From NCBI GenBank assembly GCA_036557365.1, contig DATBHR010000081.1:62001-126000 (forward strand): a stretch of 64,000 nt of DNA. Reading direction: 5' to 3'. The notes under the pieces were generated by a model. The model worked only from the letters and a program-made list of their open reading frames with translations. It had not been told where the DNA came from and ran no database searches. This document shows, one piece after another, positions 7,698 through 15,969 of this stretch; the stretch's first letter is position 1; every line of letters begins with the position of its first letter. The translations under genes and the position numbers were made by a program. This DNA is from DATKHR01 sp036557365 (GTDB taxonomy: Bacteria > Acidobacteriota > Vicinamibacteria > Vicinamibacterales > CAVVIG01).

Positions 7698-9869
7698 ATG
7701 ATTCGCTTCGAGGATCTCCTCGAAAAAGTCCGGGCGTACAGCCCCGACGCCGACGTCGAGCTGCTCCGGCGCGCTTACGTTTTCTCCGCGTTCGAGCATC
7801 GCGGCCAGGTGCGCCATTCAGGCGAACCATACCTCATCCACCCACTGGCCGTCGCCGACCTGTTGATCGACATGAAGCTGGACGTCGTCGCGGTGTCGGC
7901 CGGCCTGCTGCACGACGTCGTCGAAGACACGTTGACGACGATCGATCGCATCCAGGAATTGTTCGGGCCGGAAGTCGCGCACGTCGTCGAAGGCGTCACG
8001 AAGATCAGCGCGATCAAATTCTCGTCCAGCGAAGAGCGGCAGGCGGAGAACTTCCGCAAGATGCTGCTCGCGATGGTCGACGACATCCGCGTCATCCTCG
8101 TGAAGCTCGCGGACCGTCTGCACAACATGCGGACGCTCAGCCACCTCCCCGAAGAGAAGCGCACGATCATCGCGCAGGAAACCCAGGACATCTACGCGCC
8201 GATCGCCAACCGGCTCGGGATGAGCAAGGTGAAGAACGAGCTCGAGGAGCTCGCATTCCGGTACCTCGAGCCGCGCGTCTACGAGGCGCTTCGCGCGAAG
8301 GTCGATTCGAAACGCCGCCAGGCGGAAGGCGTTATCGAGGAGCTGAAAAAGACGATCGCGGCGAAGCTCGCCGATGCACAGGTGCCGGTGATCGAGATCG
8401 ACGGCCGGATCAAGCGACTCTGGAGCATCAACCAGAAGCTGAAGAAACAGAAGATCGAATTGGAACAGGTCTACGACTTCGTGGCGCTGCGCATCGTCAC
8501 CGACAACGTGAAGAACTGCTACGCCGCGCTCGGCATCATCCACCAGACGTGGTCACCCGTTCCCGGCCGCATCAAGGACTTCATCGCGATGCCGCGCCCG
8601 AACGGCTACCAGTCGCTTCATACGTCGGTGATCAGCGAGCGAGGCACGCCCTTCGAGGTCCAGATCCGGACGATCGAGATGCATCGCATGGCGGAGGAAG
8701 GTATCGCCGCGCACTGGAAATACAAGGAAGGCCGCATCGGCGATCATCGCGACGAGCGCTACTTCCGGTGGATGCGCCAGTTGCTCGACATCCAGCGCGA
8801 GGTCCGCGATCCGAACGAGTTCATCCAGAACTTGAAGGTCGAGCTCTATCCGGAGGAAGTGTACGCGTTCACGCCGAAGGGGCTGGTGAAGTCGTTCCCG
8901 CGCGGCGCGACGCCGGTCGACTTCGCGTATTCGATTCACACCGACGTCGGCGCGCAGTGCGTCGGCGCGCGCATCAACGGAAAGATGGTGCCGCTGCGCT
9001 CGAAGCTTAAGAACGGCGACATCGTCGAAATCGTCACCCAGACCGGCCACAAACCGAGCCGCGACTGGCTGAACTTCGTCGTCACGTCGCACGCGCGCTA
9101 CGAAATCAAGCACTGGATCCGGCGCGAAGAAAAGGCGCGCGCAATCGAGCTCGGACGCAAGGTGTTCGAAAAAGAAGGGCGGCGGTACGACCTCAACCTG
9201 AAGTCGATGGTCGAGACGCCGGAGTTCGCCGCCGTCCTCACAGAGTTCGGGGCACAGAAGATCGAGGAGCTGTATGCCTCGATCGGGTACGGCAAACTGC
9301 AGCCGAAGCAGATCTTCACGCGGCTCGTTCCCGACGAGAAGCTGCGCGAAAAGCCGCCGGACGGCCCGGTCGCGTCCGTCGTGCGCCGTGTTCTCGGTAC
9401 CGGCGAGGAAAAGATCAAGGTCCGCGGCTTCGACGACTTGATGGTGTTTCGAGCCCGCTGCTGCAATCCGATCCGCGGCGAGAAGATCGTCGGGTACATC
9501 ACACGCGGCAAGGGCGTCTCGGTTCACTCCGCCACGTGTCCGAACGTCGTCAACCTTCTCTACGATCCCGAGCGGCGCATCGAGGTCGAGTGGGACAAGT
9601 CACCGGGCGGCGACGCAGCCGCCCGCTACACCGTCAAGCTGACGATGGAGGTCGAGGATCGGAAGGGACTTCTTGCGGCTGTGAGCGCCAAGATCGCGGA
9701 CCTGAACACCAACATCAGGAACATGGAGGCGCGCACTGATGCAGACAGGCGTGCGCGCCTGGACATGACTGTCGAGATCAGCGACCTCAAGCACCTCGAA
9801 AAGGTGATCAAGTCGCTCAAAGGAGTACAGGGCGTACTCGGCGTCGAGCGCGCGGGCAGAGCTGTGTAG
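7698..9869 (+). CDS. relA/spoT: Bifunctional (p)ppGpp synthetase/hydrolase (Rel/SpoT)
   Basis: This 723-aa long RSH protein makes and degrades the alarmone (p)ppGpp. The hydrolase domain is intact: His34, the HD pair in GLLHDVVEDT (His72-Asp73) and LADRLHNMRTL (Asp139). The synthetase domain spans about 235-350 and includes YQSLHTSV and the EVQIRTIEMH motif. A TGS domain follows near 395-455 (AFTPKG), then a helical and Cys-containing region (RCCNPIRG) and a C-terminal ACT domain. No Shine-Dalgarno sequence precedes the ATG; TAGACA lies 9 nt upstream. The gene converges on ridA with only 6 bases between them. A DksA-like gene follows within 3 kb. Confidence 0.96.
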   Translation: MIRFEDLLEKVRAYSPDADVELLRRAYVFSAFEHRGQVRHSGEPYLIHPLAVADLLIDMKLDVVAVSAGLLHDVVEDTLTTIDRIQELFGPEVAHVVEGVTKISAIKFSSSEERQAENFRKMLLAMVDDIRVILVKLADRLHNMRTLSHLPEEKRTIIAQETQDIYAPIANRLGMSKVKNELEELAFRYLEPRVYEALRAKVDSKRRQAEGVIEELKKTIAAKLADAQVPVIEIDGRIKRLWSINQKLKKQKIELEQVYDFVALRIVTDNVKNCYAALGIIHQTWSPVPGRIKDFIAMPRPNGYQSLHTSVISERGTPFEVQIRTIEMHRMAEEGIAAHWKYKEGRIGDHRDERYFRWMRQLLDIQREVRDPNEFIQNLKVELYPEEVYAFTPKGLVKSFPRGATPVDFAYSIHTDVGAQCVGARINGKMVPLRSKLKNGDIVEIVTQTGHKPSRDWLNFVVTSHARYEIKHWIRREEKARAIELGRKVFEKEGRRYDLNLKSMVETPEFAAVLTEFGAQKIEELYASIGYGKLQPKQIFTRLVPDEKLREKPPDGPVASVVRRVLGTGEEKIKVRGFDDLMVFRARCCNPIRGEKIVGYITRGKGVSVHSATCPNVVNLLYDPERRIEVEWDKSPGGDAAARYTVKLTMEVEDRKGLLAAVSAKIADLNTNIRNMEARTDADRRARLDMTVEISDLKHLEKVIKSLKGVQGVLGVERAGRAV

Positions 9870-9875
9870 AAGTGT

Positions 9876-10262
9876 TCAGGATTGTCCGACGAACGCGATG
9901 CAGTCGATCTCGACGCGCGCGTCCTTCGGAAGCCGTGCGACCTGCACGGTTGCGCGAGCGGGGAACGGCTCGGAGAAGTACGAGCCGTACACCTCGTTTA
10001 CCTTGGCAAAGTCGTTCATGTCCGCCAGGTAAATCGTCGTCCGCGCCACGTCCGCGAACGTCCGGCCCGCCGCCTTCAGAACAGCGGCGAGGTTGTCCAT
10101 CACCCGCCGCGTCTGGACGTCCACACCGCCTTCGACCATCTGTCCGCTCGCCGGGTCGAGCGCGACCTGTCCCGAGAGAAACAGCAGCTCGCCCACGCGA
10201 ACGGCCTGCGAGTACGGGCCGATCGCTTTGGGAGCATCAGGTGTCGAAACGGGTTGTTTCAT
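9876..10262 (-). CDS. ridA: RidA-family reactive-intermediate deaminase
   Basis: This 128-aa YjgF/YER057c/UK114 protein hydrolyses reactive enamine/imine intermediates released by PLP enzymes. Family marks are KAIGPYSQAV near the start, LFLSGQVALDP, and the C-terminal RLPKDARVEIDCIAF, whose Arg binds the substrate carboxylate in characterised members. Length is normal. It lies 5 bases downstream of rpmB on the same strand, so the two are probably co-transcribed. Confidence 0.93.
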   Translation of the reverse strand: MKQPVSTPDAPKAIGPYSQAVRVGELLFLSGQVALDPASGQMVEGGVDVQTRRVMDNLAAVLKAAGRTFADVARTTIYLADMNDFAKVNEVYGSYFSEPFPARATVQVARLPKDARVEIDCIAFVGQS

Positions 10263-10267
10263 ACGTC

Positions 10268-10459
10268 TTACGCGGCCTTCGTGACGCGTCCGGACCGGAT
10301 GCAGCGCGTGCAGGCTCGAATGCGCCGGACGCCGCCGTTCACCATCGCCCGCACCGTCTGGAGATTCGGTTCGAACCGGCGCGCGCTCACATTGTTCGCG
10401 TGGCTGTGCTGACGACCGACGACGGGCGTCTTGCCGCAGATTTCGCAGTGTTTGGCCAT
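10268..10459 (-). CDS. rpmB: 50S ribosomal protein L28
   Basis: This 63-aa protein is L28. It starts MAKHCEICGKTPVVG and contains the NNVSARRFEPNLQ core. It carries the two CxxC pairs (Cys5-Cys8 and Cys50-Cys53) of the zinc-binding form. L33, often its neighbour, is not here; ridA follows directly. Confidence 0.95.
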   Translation of the reverse strand: MAKHCEICGKTPVVGRQHSHANNVSARRFEPNLQTVRAMVNGGVRRIRACTRCIRSGRVTKAA

Positions 10460-10544
10460 CTTGTGCTTTCGTCTTTCGTGGCCGCTGCGCGCGGATCGAC
10501 TGCGCAGTCAGCCGTCTTGGGAAACCTCAATTATATAGGTGCAC

Positions 10545-11201
10545 TCAGGGGACGATCAACCGAGACGCCGACGGATCCGACCCTTCGCCGTCCGCGTCGC
10601 CAGGAGCCGCCGTGCGGTCGCTGCGCATGACCCGTCCGAGCAGCTCGAGATAGGCGCGCGGTTCTCCGGGACGACCGGTCCGCACGGTTTCGATCACGCT
10701 GCGAACCCGCCGCAACACCACGCTCGCGTCTCGTTCGAACGAGCTCCCGGCGCCCTTCCCGGCTTCGGCCAGCAGCGGTTTCAGTCCGCTGACGAGACGC
10801 TCCGCGGGCAGAGACGCAGGCCGGTGCTCGTAGATCACGCCGCGCGCCGCCGTCTCGTATGTCGATGCCATCGCGTCCGCCGCCTCCGCCACGTCATCGT
10901 CGATGACGCGTGTCAGATCGGCAGGCTGGTAGCGACTCAGAAACGACGCGATTAAGAGGTAGAGCCGCGACTGACGCTCGTTGAAGTCGCGAATCGAATC
11001 TACGAGCAGACTCAAGTCCTGCTGCTGGCGCCGGACGGTTGCTGCGGATGGATGGTCGCGCGAACTCGCGAGCCACGTGCAATCGCTCGGGCACGCGATT
11101 TCGGTGAGGCGCTTCGTGCCACAGCAGACCGCGCAGATTTGCTGGCCGAGCGCGGGGCATCCCCGACGCGCTTTGCGCGTACGGCAAAGAGGGCAGATCA
11201 C
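10545..11201 (-). CDS. Cys-rich zinc-ribbon protein, unknown function
   Basis: This 218-aa protein has an N-terminal Cys cluster: Cys3-x2-Cys6, Cys15, the CAVCCG block (Cys23/26/27), then IACPSDCTWL (Cys37/41). The GTKRLTEIxCPxDC signature recurs in unnamed proteins of Acidobacteriota and related phyla (recollection, not a search). The remaining 170 residues look all-helical, with no catalytic motif I can name. It lies divergent from the next gene across a 70-bp gap. The metal cluster suggests binding to nucleic acid or protein; no function is assigned. Confidence 0.75.
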   Translation of the reverse strand: MICPLCRTRKARRGCPALGQQICAVCCGTKRLTEIACPSDCTWLASSRDHPSAATVRRQQQDLSLLVDSIRDFNERQSRLYLLIASFLSRYQPADLTRVIDDDVAEAADAMASTYETAARGVIYEHRPASLPAERLVSGLKPLLAEAGKGAGSSFERDASVVLRRVRSVIETVRTGRPGEPRAYLELLGRVMRSDRTAAPGDADGEGSDPSASRLIVP

Positions 11202-11271
11202 GATGACATTCTACAATTTCACGGAAATTCTCTCGTTCGCCAAGGAATGACCCTTGCACTAAGCCGAGCGT

Positions 11272-11850
11272 ATGGACGCGGGTGGTTCGACGGGACCGTC
11301 GGTCGCCGGCTACTTCAAGGAACTCGTCGATGGTGCGCTCGCACATCAGCGAGTCGCGGCACACGAACTGACGGCCTTCTACATCGTGCAGCTCCTCGCG
11401 GGTTTCGCGCATCCAGCCGGCGATCGCTCCGACGATGAGCCGCTGGCGTTGAGACTGGCGCACGCGCTGGACAGCGGAGGATCGCGGCAACGCGTCGGCC
11501 TGCGGCAGATTGGCGACGAGTCGCTGTTCGTGTCCGGATTCTTCGCCGATTCCCTCCGGCGCAAGCTCGTGGACGTCGACTACTACGTGACGATCGGCGG
11601 CTACGCGTACCACGCGCTGAGCCGATCAGACGGCGACGCACTTGCCCCCGTTTTCGCTGAACTCGGAGAAAAGTTTGTCGGTTTCGTCGACGTGCTCAAC
11701 GAGGTCAGCGAACGAGCCTCCTGCTCGACCAACCAGGACCTGCTGCGGTTATACGAGCGCTGGCTTCGGACGGGCAGTCCGCGAAGCGCTCAGCTGCTCG
11801 TCGAGAAGGGCGTCGTTCCCAACAGCTCGGTCTCGCAGCGCGTCCAGTAG
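11272..11850 (+). CDS. Conserved hypothetical protein (192 aa)
   Basis: This soluble, mainly alpha-helical protein has no signal peptide or membrane segment. Notable stretches are AGYFKELVDGALAHQ near the start, ESLFVSGFFADSL, and LVDVDYYVTIGGYAYHAL in the middle. I do not recognise the family. The even helical pattern and the Asp/Tyr/His-containing centre could form a small-ligand or metal site. The ATG follows a 70-bp divergent spacer shared with the zinc-ribbon gene, so the two may be co-regulated. Confidence 0.7.
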   Translation: MDAGGSTGPSVAGYFKELVDGALAHQRVAAHELTAFYIVQLLAGFAHPAGDRSDDEPLALRLAHALDSGGSRQRVGLRQIGDESLFVSGFFADSLRRKLVDVDYYVTIGGYAYHALSRSDGDALAPVFAELGEKFVGFVDVLNEVSERASCSTNQDLLRLYERWLRTGSPRSAQLLVEKGVVPNSSVSQRVQ

Positions 11851-11983
11851 AGCCAGGCCACTGCCAAATAACGCCGATCGACCTGCCGAAATCGTGATCT
11901 GTTCCTCGTAGACCCGAGGACGTCGGACAATTTCCGGCAACGATGGCGTCACCGAGAGCGGACAAGTTTCCTTCGAATTTCTA

Positions 11984-12010
11984 GAACCGTTCCGGGTTGG
12001 TGGGCGTCTA
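11984..12010 (+). promoter_or_regulatory. ECF-sigma-type promoter candidate
   Basis: GAACC at 11984-11988 and CGTCTA at 12005-12010 are separated by exactly 16 bases. This matches the general extracytoplasmic-function consensus (GAAC near -35, CGTC/GTCTAA near -10). Transcription would begin around 12017, just before a small ORF and 250 bases before the DksA-like gene. No ECF sigma gene is in the window. Confidence 0.5.
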
Positions 12011-12019
12011 AGCAATCAA

Positions 12020-12229
12020 ATGTTTTTGAACAAACGGTTGACTGCCAAAGATGAGCTGCTTCAACTGTTTGATCGAGAAGGGTTTGATGCTGTCAATCTT
12101 CGCAGGTCCTCTTCAGGATGTACGCAGAGCAGGACAGACAGCGACGCGAGGATTGGACACTCTGCGTTCGACACGATCGTTTGCAATATGACTTTAGTTC
12201 AGTATACGATTGGCAGTTCATTTGCATAA
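12020..12229 (+). CDS. Possible 69-aa ORF, doubtful
   Basis: The ORF starts with ATG right after the predicted start of the ECF-type promoter. Its first half is charged and helical (LTAKDELLQLFDREGFDAV); the second half looks like random sequence. No Shine-Dalgarno sequence is present. It may be a leaderless small gene or only the leader of the DksA-like transcript. Confidence 0.25.
   Translation: MFLNKRLTAKDELLQLFDREGFDAVNLRRSSSGCTQSRTDSDARIGHSAFDTIVCNMTLVQYTIGSSFA
12181..12208 (+). promoter_or_regulatory. Sigma70-type promoter candidate for the DksA-like gene
   Basis: TTGCAA at 12181 and TATACG at 12203 are 16 bases apart, giving a start near 12215 and a leader of about 58 bases. GAAGGAG lies upstream of the DksA-like ATG. 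Confidence 0.5.
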
Positions 12230-12272
12230 ACGGCGGCAATCTTAGCGTAGCGGTTGAAGAAGGAGCGGCGTC

Positions 12273-12737
12273 ATGGCGAACAAAGAAGCTCGAAAGGTTG
12301 CGGCAGAGCAACAGATGTCTCGGGCGCGGTACACCGAACTGAAGCAGATGCTCGACGAGCGGCGTAAGGAAATTCAAGCGCAGGTGCAAGGTAAGATGCG
12401 CGGCGTCCGTGAAGAGGGCACCTGGGGCGGCAAGCTCAACGAGGTGCTCGACGCGGTCGAGAGCTCGGAAGCCGATATCCAGGAAGAGCTCGAGTTCGCG
12501 CTGATTCAGATGAAGTCCGAAACGCTCAACAAGGTCAACGACGCGCTGCGTCGGCTGGACCAGGGCGATTACGGCTATTGCTACGAGTGCGGCGACGAAA
12601 TTGGGGAGAAGCGGCTTCGCGCGCTGCCCTTCGCGGTTCGCTGCAAGAACTGCGAGGAGCGGCGGGAAGCGGCCGAGCAGCGTGAGCGTCAGGCCAACGC
12701 GCGGCGCGGTTCGTCTTCGCTCTTCCTCGACATGTAA
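12273..12737 (+). CDS. DksA/TraR-family zinc-finger regulator
   Basis: This 154-aa protein has a long N-terminal coiled-coil and a C-terminal C4 zinc finger (Cys103-x2-Cys106-x17-Cys124-x2-Cys127), the DksA/TraR plan. DksA inserts its coiled-coil into the RNA polymerase secondary channel and works with ppGpp; Rel/SpoT lies 2.4 kb upstream. By my alignment the coiled-coil tip has Glu63, Glu66 and Asp68 in place of the canonical Asp-x2-Asp-x-Ala, so it may differ from classical DksA in activity. It has promoter candidates upstream and a strong terminator downstream. Confidence 0.9.
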   Translation: MANKEARKVAAEQQMSRARYTELKQMLDERRKEIQAQVQGKMRGVREEGTWGGKLNEVLDAVESSEADIQEELEFALIQMKSETLNKVNDALRRLDQGDYGYCYECGDEIGEKRLRALPFAVRCKNCEERREAAEQRERQANARRGSSSLFLDM

Positions 12738-12750
12738 GATCCGGCGTCCC

Positions 12751-12779
12751 AATGGGCTCCGCCGGTGGCGGAGCCCATT
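12751..12779 (+). terminator. Rho-independent terminator after the DksA-like gene
   Basis: A perfect 13-bp stem (AATGGGCTCCGCC and its complement) encloses the loop GGT, and TCCCTCC follows. It separates the DksA-like gene from lon. Confidence 0.85.
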
Positions 12780-12885
12780 TCCCTCCGCCTCCGGCCAGCC
12801 CACGCATTTCACATTTCGGCGTTCCGTCGCGGCGACGCGCACGTCGTGCCGCATCGGCGAAACGATTCAGATAAGAGAGGTCGCC

Positions 12886-15351
12886 ATGAGCGATCACATC
12901 GAGAACCTCAAACCCGAGGACGTCTCGATCGGCGATCGGCCGGTCTCCATCCCATCGGAGCTGCCGATCCTCCCGCTTCGGGATACCGTCCTCTTTCCGA
13001 ATTCGTTCATGCCGCTCGCGGTCGCACGCGAGAGCTCCGTGCGGCTCATCGACGATGCGATTGCGAACGGCAAACTGATCGCGGTGTTCACGCAACGCGA
13101 CGCGGCGGTTGAAGAGCCGGGCCAGGACGATCTTCACGTCGTCGGCACGGCCACCCACATCCACAAGATGTTCAAGCTGCCCGACGGCAGCCTTCGGCTG
13201 ATCGTCCAGGGCCTCGCGCGGCTGCGTCTGGACGAAGTCGTGTCGATGCACCCGTACCTGCGCGCGAAGGTGAGCGCTGCGACTGAAGGGACGAAAGACG
13301 AAGACCGCCTCGAGATCGACGCGCTCGCGCGGAACATCAAGACGAACTTCCAGCAGGTCGTCTCGCTCTCCCCGCTGCTGTCGGACGACCTGCAAACGCT
13401 CGCGACGAACATCGTCGAGCCTGGCCGCCTGGCGGATTTCATCGCCTCGTCGCTTTCGACCATCAGCACGGCGGTGAAGCAGGAAGTCCTCGAGACGCTC
13501 GACATCCGGGCGCGCATGGACAACCTGAATCGCATCCTCATCAAGGAGCTCGAAGTCCTCGAGCTCGGCTCCAAGATTCAGTCGCAGGTGCAGTCGGAGG
13601 TCGGCAAGAACCAGCGCGAGTACTTCCTCCGCGAGCAGATGAAGGCGATCCAGAAAGAGCTCGGCGAGGGCGACGACCAGACGAAGGAAATCGAGGAGCT
13701 GTCGGAGAAGATCGAAGCGGCCGGCATGCCGGAGACGGTGAAAAAGGAAGCGCTGCGCGAGCTCGATCGCCTATCGAAGATGCCTGTGGCTGCGGCCGAA
13801 TATACCGTCTCGCGCACTTACCTCGATTGGCTCGTGGCGCTGCCGTGGGCGAAGCGTACGGACGAAGTCATCGATCTGCCGAAAACGAAGCGTACGCTCG
13901 ACGCCGACCACTCGGGTCTCGAGAAGGCGAAGGATCGCATCCTCGAGTATCTGGCCGTCCGCAAGCTGAATCCGAACGTCAAGGGACCGATCCTGTGCTT
14001 CGTCGGGCCTCCCGGCGTCGGCAAGACGTCGCTGGCTCGTTCGATCGCGGAGTCGCTGGGCCGTAAGTTCGTGCGCGTGTCGCTTGGCGGCATGCGGGAC
14101 GAGGCAGAAATCCGCGGGCATCGGCGGACGTACATCGGCGCGCTGCCGGGCCAGATCATCCAGGGACTGCGGCGGGCGGAGTCGAAGAACCCGGTCTTCA
14201 TCCTCGACGAGATCGACAAGCTCGGCGCCGATTTCCGCGGCGACCCCTCGTCGGCGCTGCTCGAGGTCCTCGATCCGGAACAGAACAACACGTTCCGCGA
14301 TCACTACCTCGACGTGCCGTTCGACCTGAGCGAAGTGCTCTTCATCACGACCGCGAACGTGCTCGACCCGATTCCACCGGCGCTGCGCGACCGCATGGAA
14401 GTGCTCGAGATTGCCGGCTACACCGAGGAAGAGAAGCTGCGCATCGCGGTCGATCACCTCGTCGAGAAGCAGATCAAGAACCACGGGCTGACGGCCGAGT
14501 ACATCCGCTTCACCGACGCAGCCCTGCGCCAGGTCATTCGCGGCTACACACGCGAGGCTGGTGTGCGTAACCTCGAACGCGAAATCGGATCGCTCTGCCG
14601 GAAAGTCGCGCGCAGGCGCGCCGAGGGCAACGAGGCGGCGCTCGAAATCACGCCGGATGTCGTCGTCGAAATGCTGGGCGCTCCCCGATTCCTCGACGAG
14701 GAGATGGAGGAGCGAACGAAGGAACCCGGCGTCGCGATCGGCATGGCGTGGACTGCCGCCGGCGGCGAGGTGCTCTTCATCGAGGCCTCGCGGATGGCCG
14801 GGACCGGCTCGCTGACGCTGACCGGTCAGCTTGGCGAGGTCATGAAGGAGTCGGCGCGCGCGGCGCTCTCGTGGCTGCGCACGCATGCGAAGGAGTACAA
14901 CGTCGATCCCGACTTCTTCAAGAACGCCGAGATGCACGTCCACGTGCCGTCGGGTGCCATCCCGAAGGACGGACCGTCGGCTGGCGTCACGATGGCGACC
15001 GCGATGGCGTCACAGCTGACGGGCCGTCCGGTCCGCGGCGACATCGCGATGACCGGTGAGATCACGCTCTCCGGTCGGGTATTGCCCATCGGCGGCGTGA
15101 AGGAAAAGGTTCTTGCGGCGCGGCGCGTCGGGATCAACGAAGTGATCCTGCCGAAGCAGAACGGCAAGAACGTGAACGAGGACCTCACGCCGGAACTGCG
15201 CAAGAACCTGACGGTTCACCTCGTGTCGACGATCGAGGAGGTGCTGGCACTCGCGCTGCAGCCGGTGTCCACGGACGTCCGGCCGGCGCCGGTCGAAGGG
15301 AAAACCGCCAAGGAATCGAAGCGCAGCGGAGCGGTCGCGGCGCGGCCGTAA
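12886..15351 (+). CDS. lon: ATP-dependent Lon protease
   Basis: This protein of about 821 aa is a typical LonA. It has an N-terminal substrate-binding domain (LPILPLRDTVLFPN), a AAA+ module with Walker A GPPGVGKT (near 374-381) and Walker B FILDEIDK, and a C-terminal Ser/Lys protease domain. The catalytic serine is in PKDGPSAG (about Ser698); the lysine is in GGVKEKV (about Lys741 by comparison with E. coli). ATG 12886 is chosen because AGAGAGG precedes it and the family N-terminus begins there; the same frame stays open upstream into the DksA-like gene. No heat-shock promoter element (CIRCE) was noticed upstream. Confidence 0.97.
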   Translation: MSDHIENLKPEDVSIGDRPVSIPSELPILPLRDTVLFPNSFMPLAVARESSVRLIDDAIANGKLIAVFTQRDAAVEEPGQDDLHVVGTATHIHKMFKLPDGSLRLIVQGLARLRLDEVVSMHPYLRAKVSAATEGTKDEDRLEIDALARNIKTNFQQVVSLSPLLSDDLQTLATNIVEPGRLADFIASSLSTISTAVKQEVLETLDIRARMDNLNRILIKELEVLELGSKIQSQVQSEVGKNQREYFLREQMKAIQKELGEGDDQTKEIEELSEKIEAAGMPETVKKEALRELDRLSKMPVAAAEYTVSRTYLDWLVALPWAKRTDEVIDLPKTKRTLDADHSGLEKAKDRILEYLAVRKLNPNVKGPILCFVGPPGVGKTSLARSIAESLGRKFVRVSLGGMRDEAEIRGHRRTYIGALPGQIIQGLRRAESKNPVFILDEIDKLGADFRGDPSSALLEVLDPEQNNTFRDHYLDVPFDLSEVLFITTANVLDPIPPALRDRMEVLEIAGYTEEEKLRIAVDHLVEKQIKNHGLTAEYIRFTDAALRQVIRGYTREAGVRNLEREIGSLCRKVARRRAEGNEAALEITPDVVVEMLGAPRFLDEEMEERTKEPGVAIGMAWTAAGGEVLFIEASRMAGTGSLTLTGQLGEVMKESARAALSWLRTHAKEYNVDPDFFKNAEMHVHVPSGAIPKDGPSAGVTMATAMASQLTGRPVRGDIAMTGEITLSGRVLPIGGVKEKVLAARRVGINEVILPKQNGKNVNEDLTPELRKNLTVHLVSTIEEVLALALQPVSTDVRPAPVEGKTAKESKRSGAVAARP

Positions 15352-15370
15352 CGCATCGGGTCGGACGCTG

Positions 15371-15432
15371 GAGTCCTGCAGTCTGAAGCCTCGCCGGGTC
15401 TGACACCCGGCAGTCTTCGGACTGCAGGATTC
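15371..15432. terminator. Nested inverted repeat between convergent lon and NUDIX genes
   Basis: An outer imperfect 18-bp repeat (GAGTCCTGCAGTCTGAAG / CTTCGGACTGCAGGATTC) encloses an inner perfect 7-bp stem (GCCGGGT, loop CTGAC, ACCCGGC). It could terminate both convergent transcripts. It lacks a clear T-tract and shares words with the repeat near 1.8 kb, so a dispersed palindromic repeat is the alternative. Confidence 0.6.
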
Positions 15433-15445
15433 GAACGTCAGAGAA

Positions 15446-15949
15446 TCACAGCAGCGTCAACGCGTACGCGGTCTTCAGATCGACAATCTCGCCCCGCTCC
15501 AGCATCGCTCTCGCCTCGTCCACGCTTACCGTCTTCGTTTCGATGTCCTCGTCCTCGTCTGCCTTTCGAGTCGAGTCGGCCGGCGGGTTGCGCAGCCCTC
15601 GCAAGCGGAAGAACACGAGCTCCTCGTCGCAGAATCCGGGCGCTGGAAATAGTCCACGGAGACGCTCGAGGCTTTCCGGCACGCGCCGGATTTCTTCCTC
15701 GCATTCGCGACGCGCGGCAGCGTCCTCTGTTTCGCCCGCTTCGACGCGGCCAGCAGGAAACTCCCAGGTCATGCGATCGAGCGGCGCACGATACTGTCGG
15801 ACGATGACGACGCGTCCGTCGTCTTCGATCGGAATCAGGACGACCGATGGATTGTGCCGGACGATCTCGACGCGGTGCGTCGTGCCGTTTGGAAAGCGGC
15901 GTTCCTCGACCTCGACGGAGAAGACACGCCCGCTGTAGATGGTGGACAT
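15446..15949 (-). CDS. NUDIX hydrolase, ADP-ribose pyrophosphatase-like
   Basis: This 167-aa protein has a Nudix box starting at GRVEAGETED and continuing AAARRECEEE, matching G-x5-E-x7-REUxEE; the usual final Gly is replaced by Arg. The upstream REYRAP-like element (VRQYRAPLDRMTWEFPAG) is typical of ADP-ribose pyrophosphatases (NudF type). ATG 15949 is chosen because the fold begins there; the longer open frame upstream is antisense-like extension over rluD. It is the last gene of the ileS-lspA-lgt-rluD run, 20 bases after rluD. Confidence 0.9.
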   Translation of the reverse strand: MSTIYSGRVFSVEVEERRFPNGTTHRVEIVRHNPSVVLIPIEDDGRVVIVRQYRAPLDRMTWEFPAGRVEAGETEDAAARRECEEEIRRVPESLERLRGLFPAPGFCDEELVFFRLRGLRNPPADSTRKADEDEDIETKTVSVDEARAMLERGEIVDLKTAYALTLL

Positions 15950-15969
15950 AAGTCGGGGCTTTCGCTCGT

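Larger units (their letters stand above)
11851..12272. other. 422-bp low-GC intergenic region upstream of the DksA-like gene
   Basis: This is the longest stretch without a confident gene. It is AT-richer than its surroundings. It contains an ECF-type promoter candidate, a housekeeping-type promoter candidate close to the DksA-like start, and a doubtful 69-codon ORF between them. No tRNA-like fold or known riboswitch core was found by eye. Confidence 0.6.

Noticed and set aside
11705..12015. Minus-strand ORFs of 86-89 codons over the end of the 192-aa gene
   Set aside because: Mostly antisense to a plausible gene, with no start signals or recognisable content.
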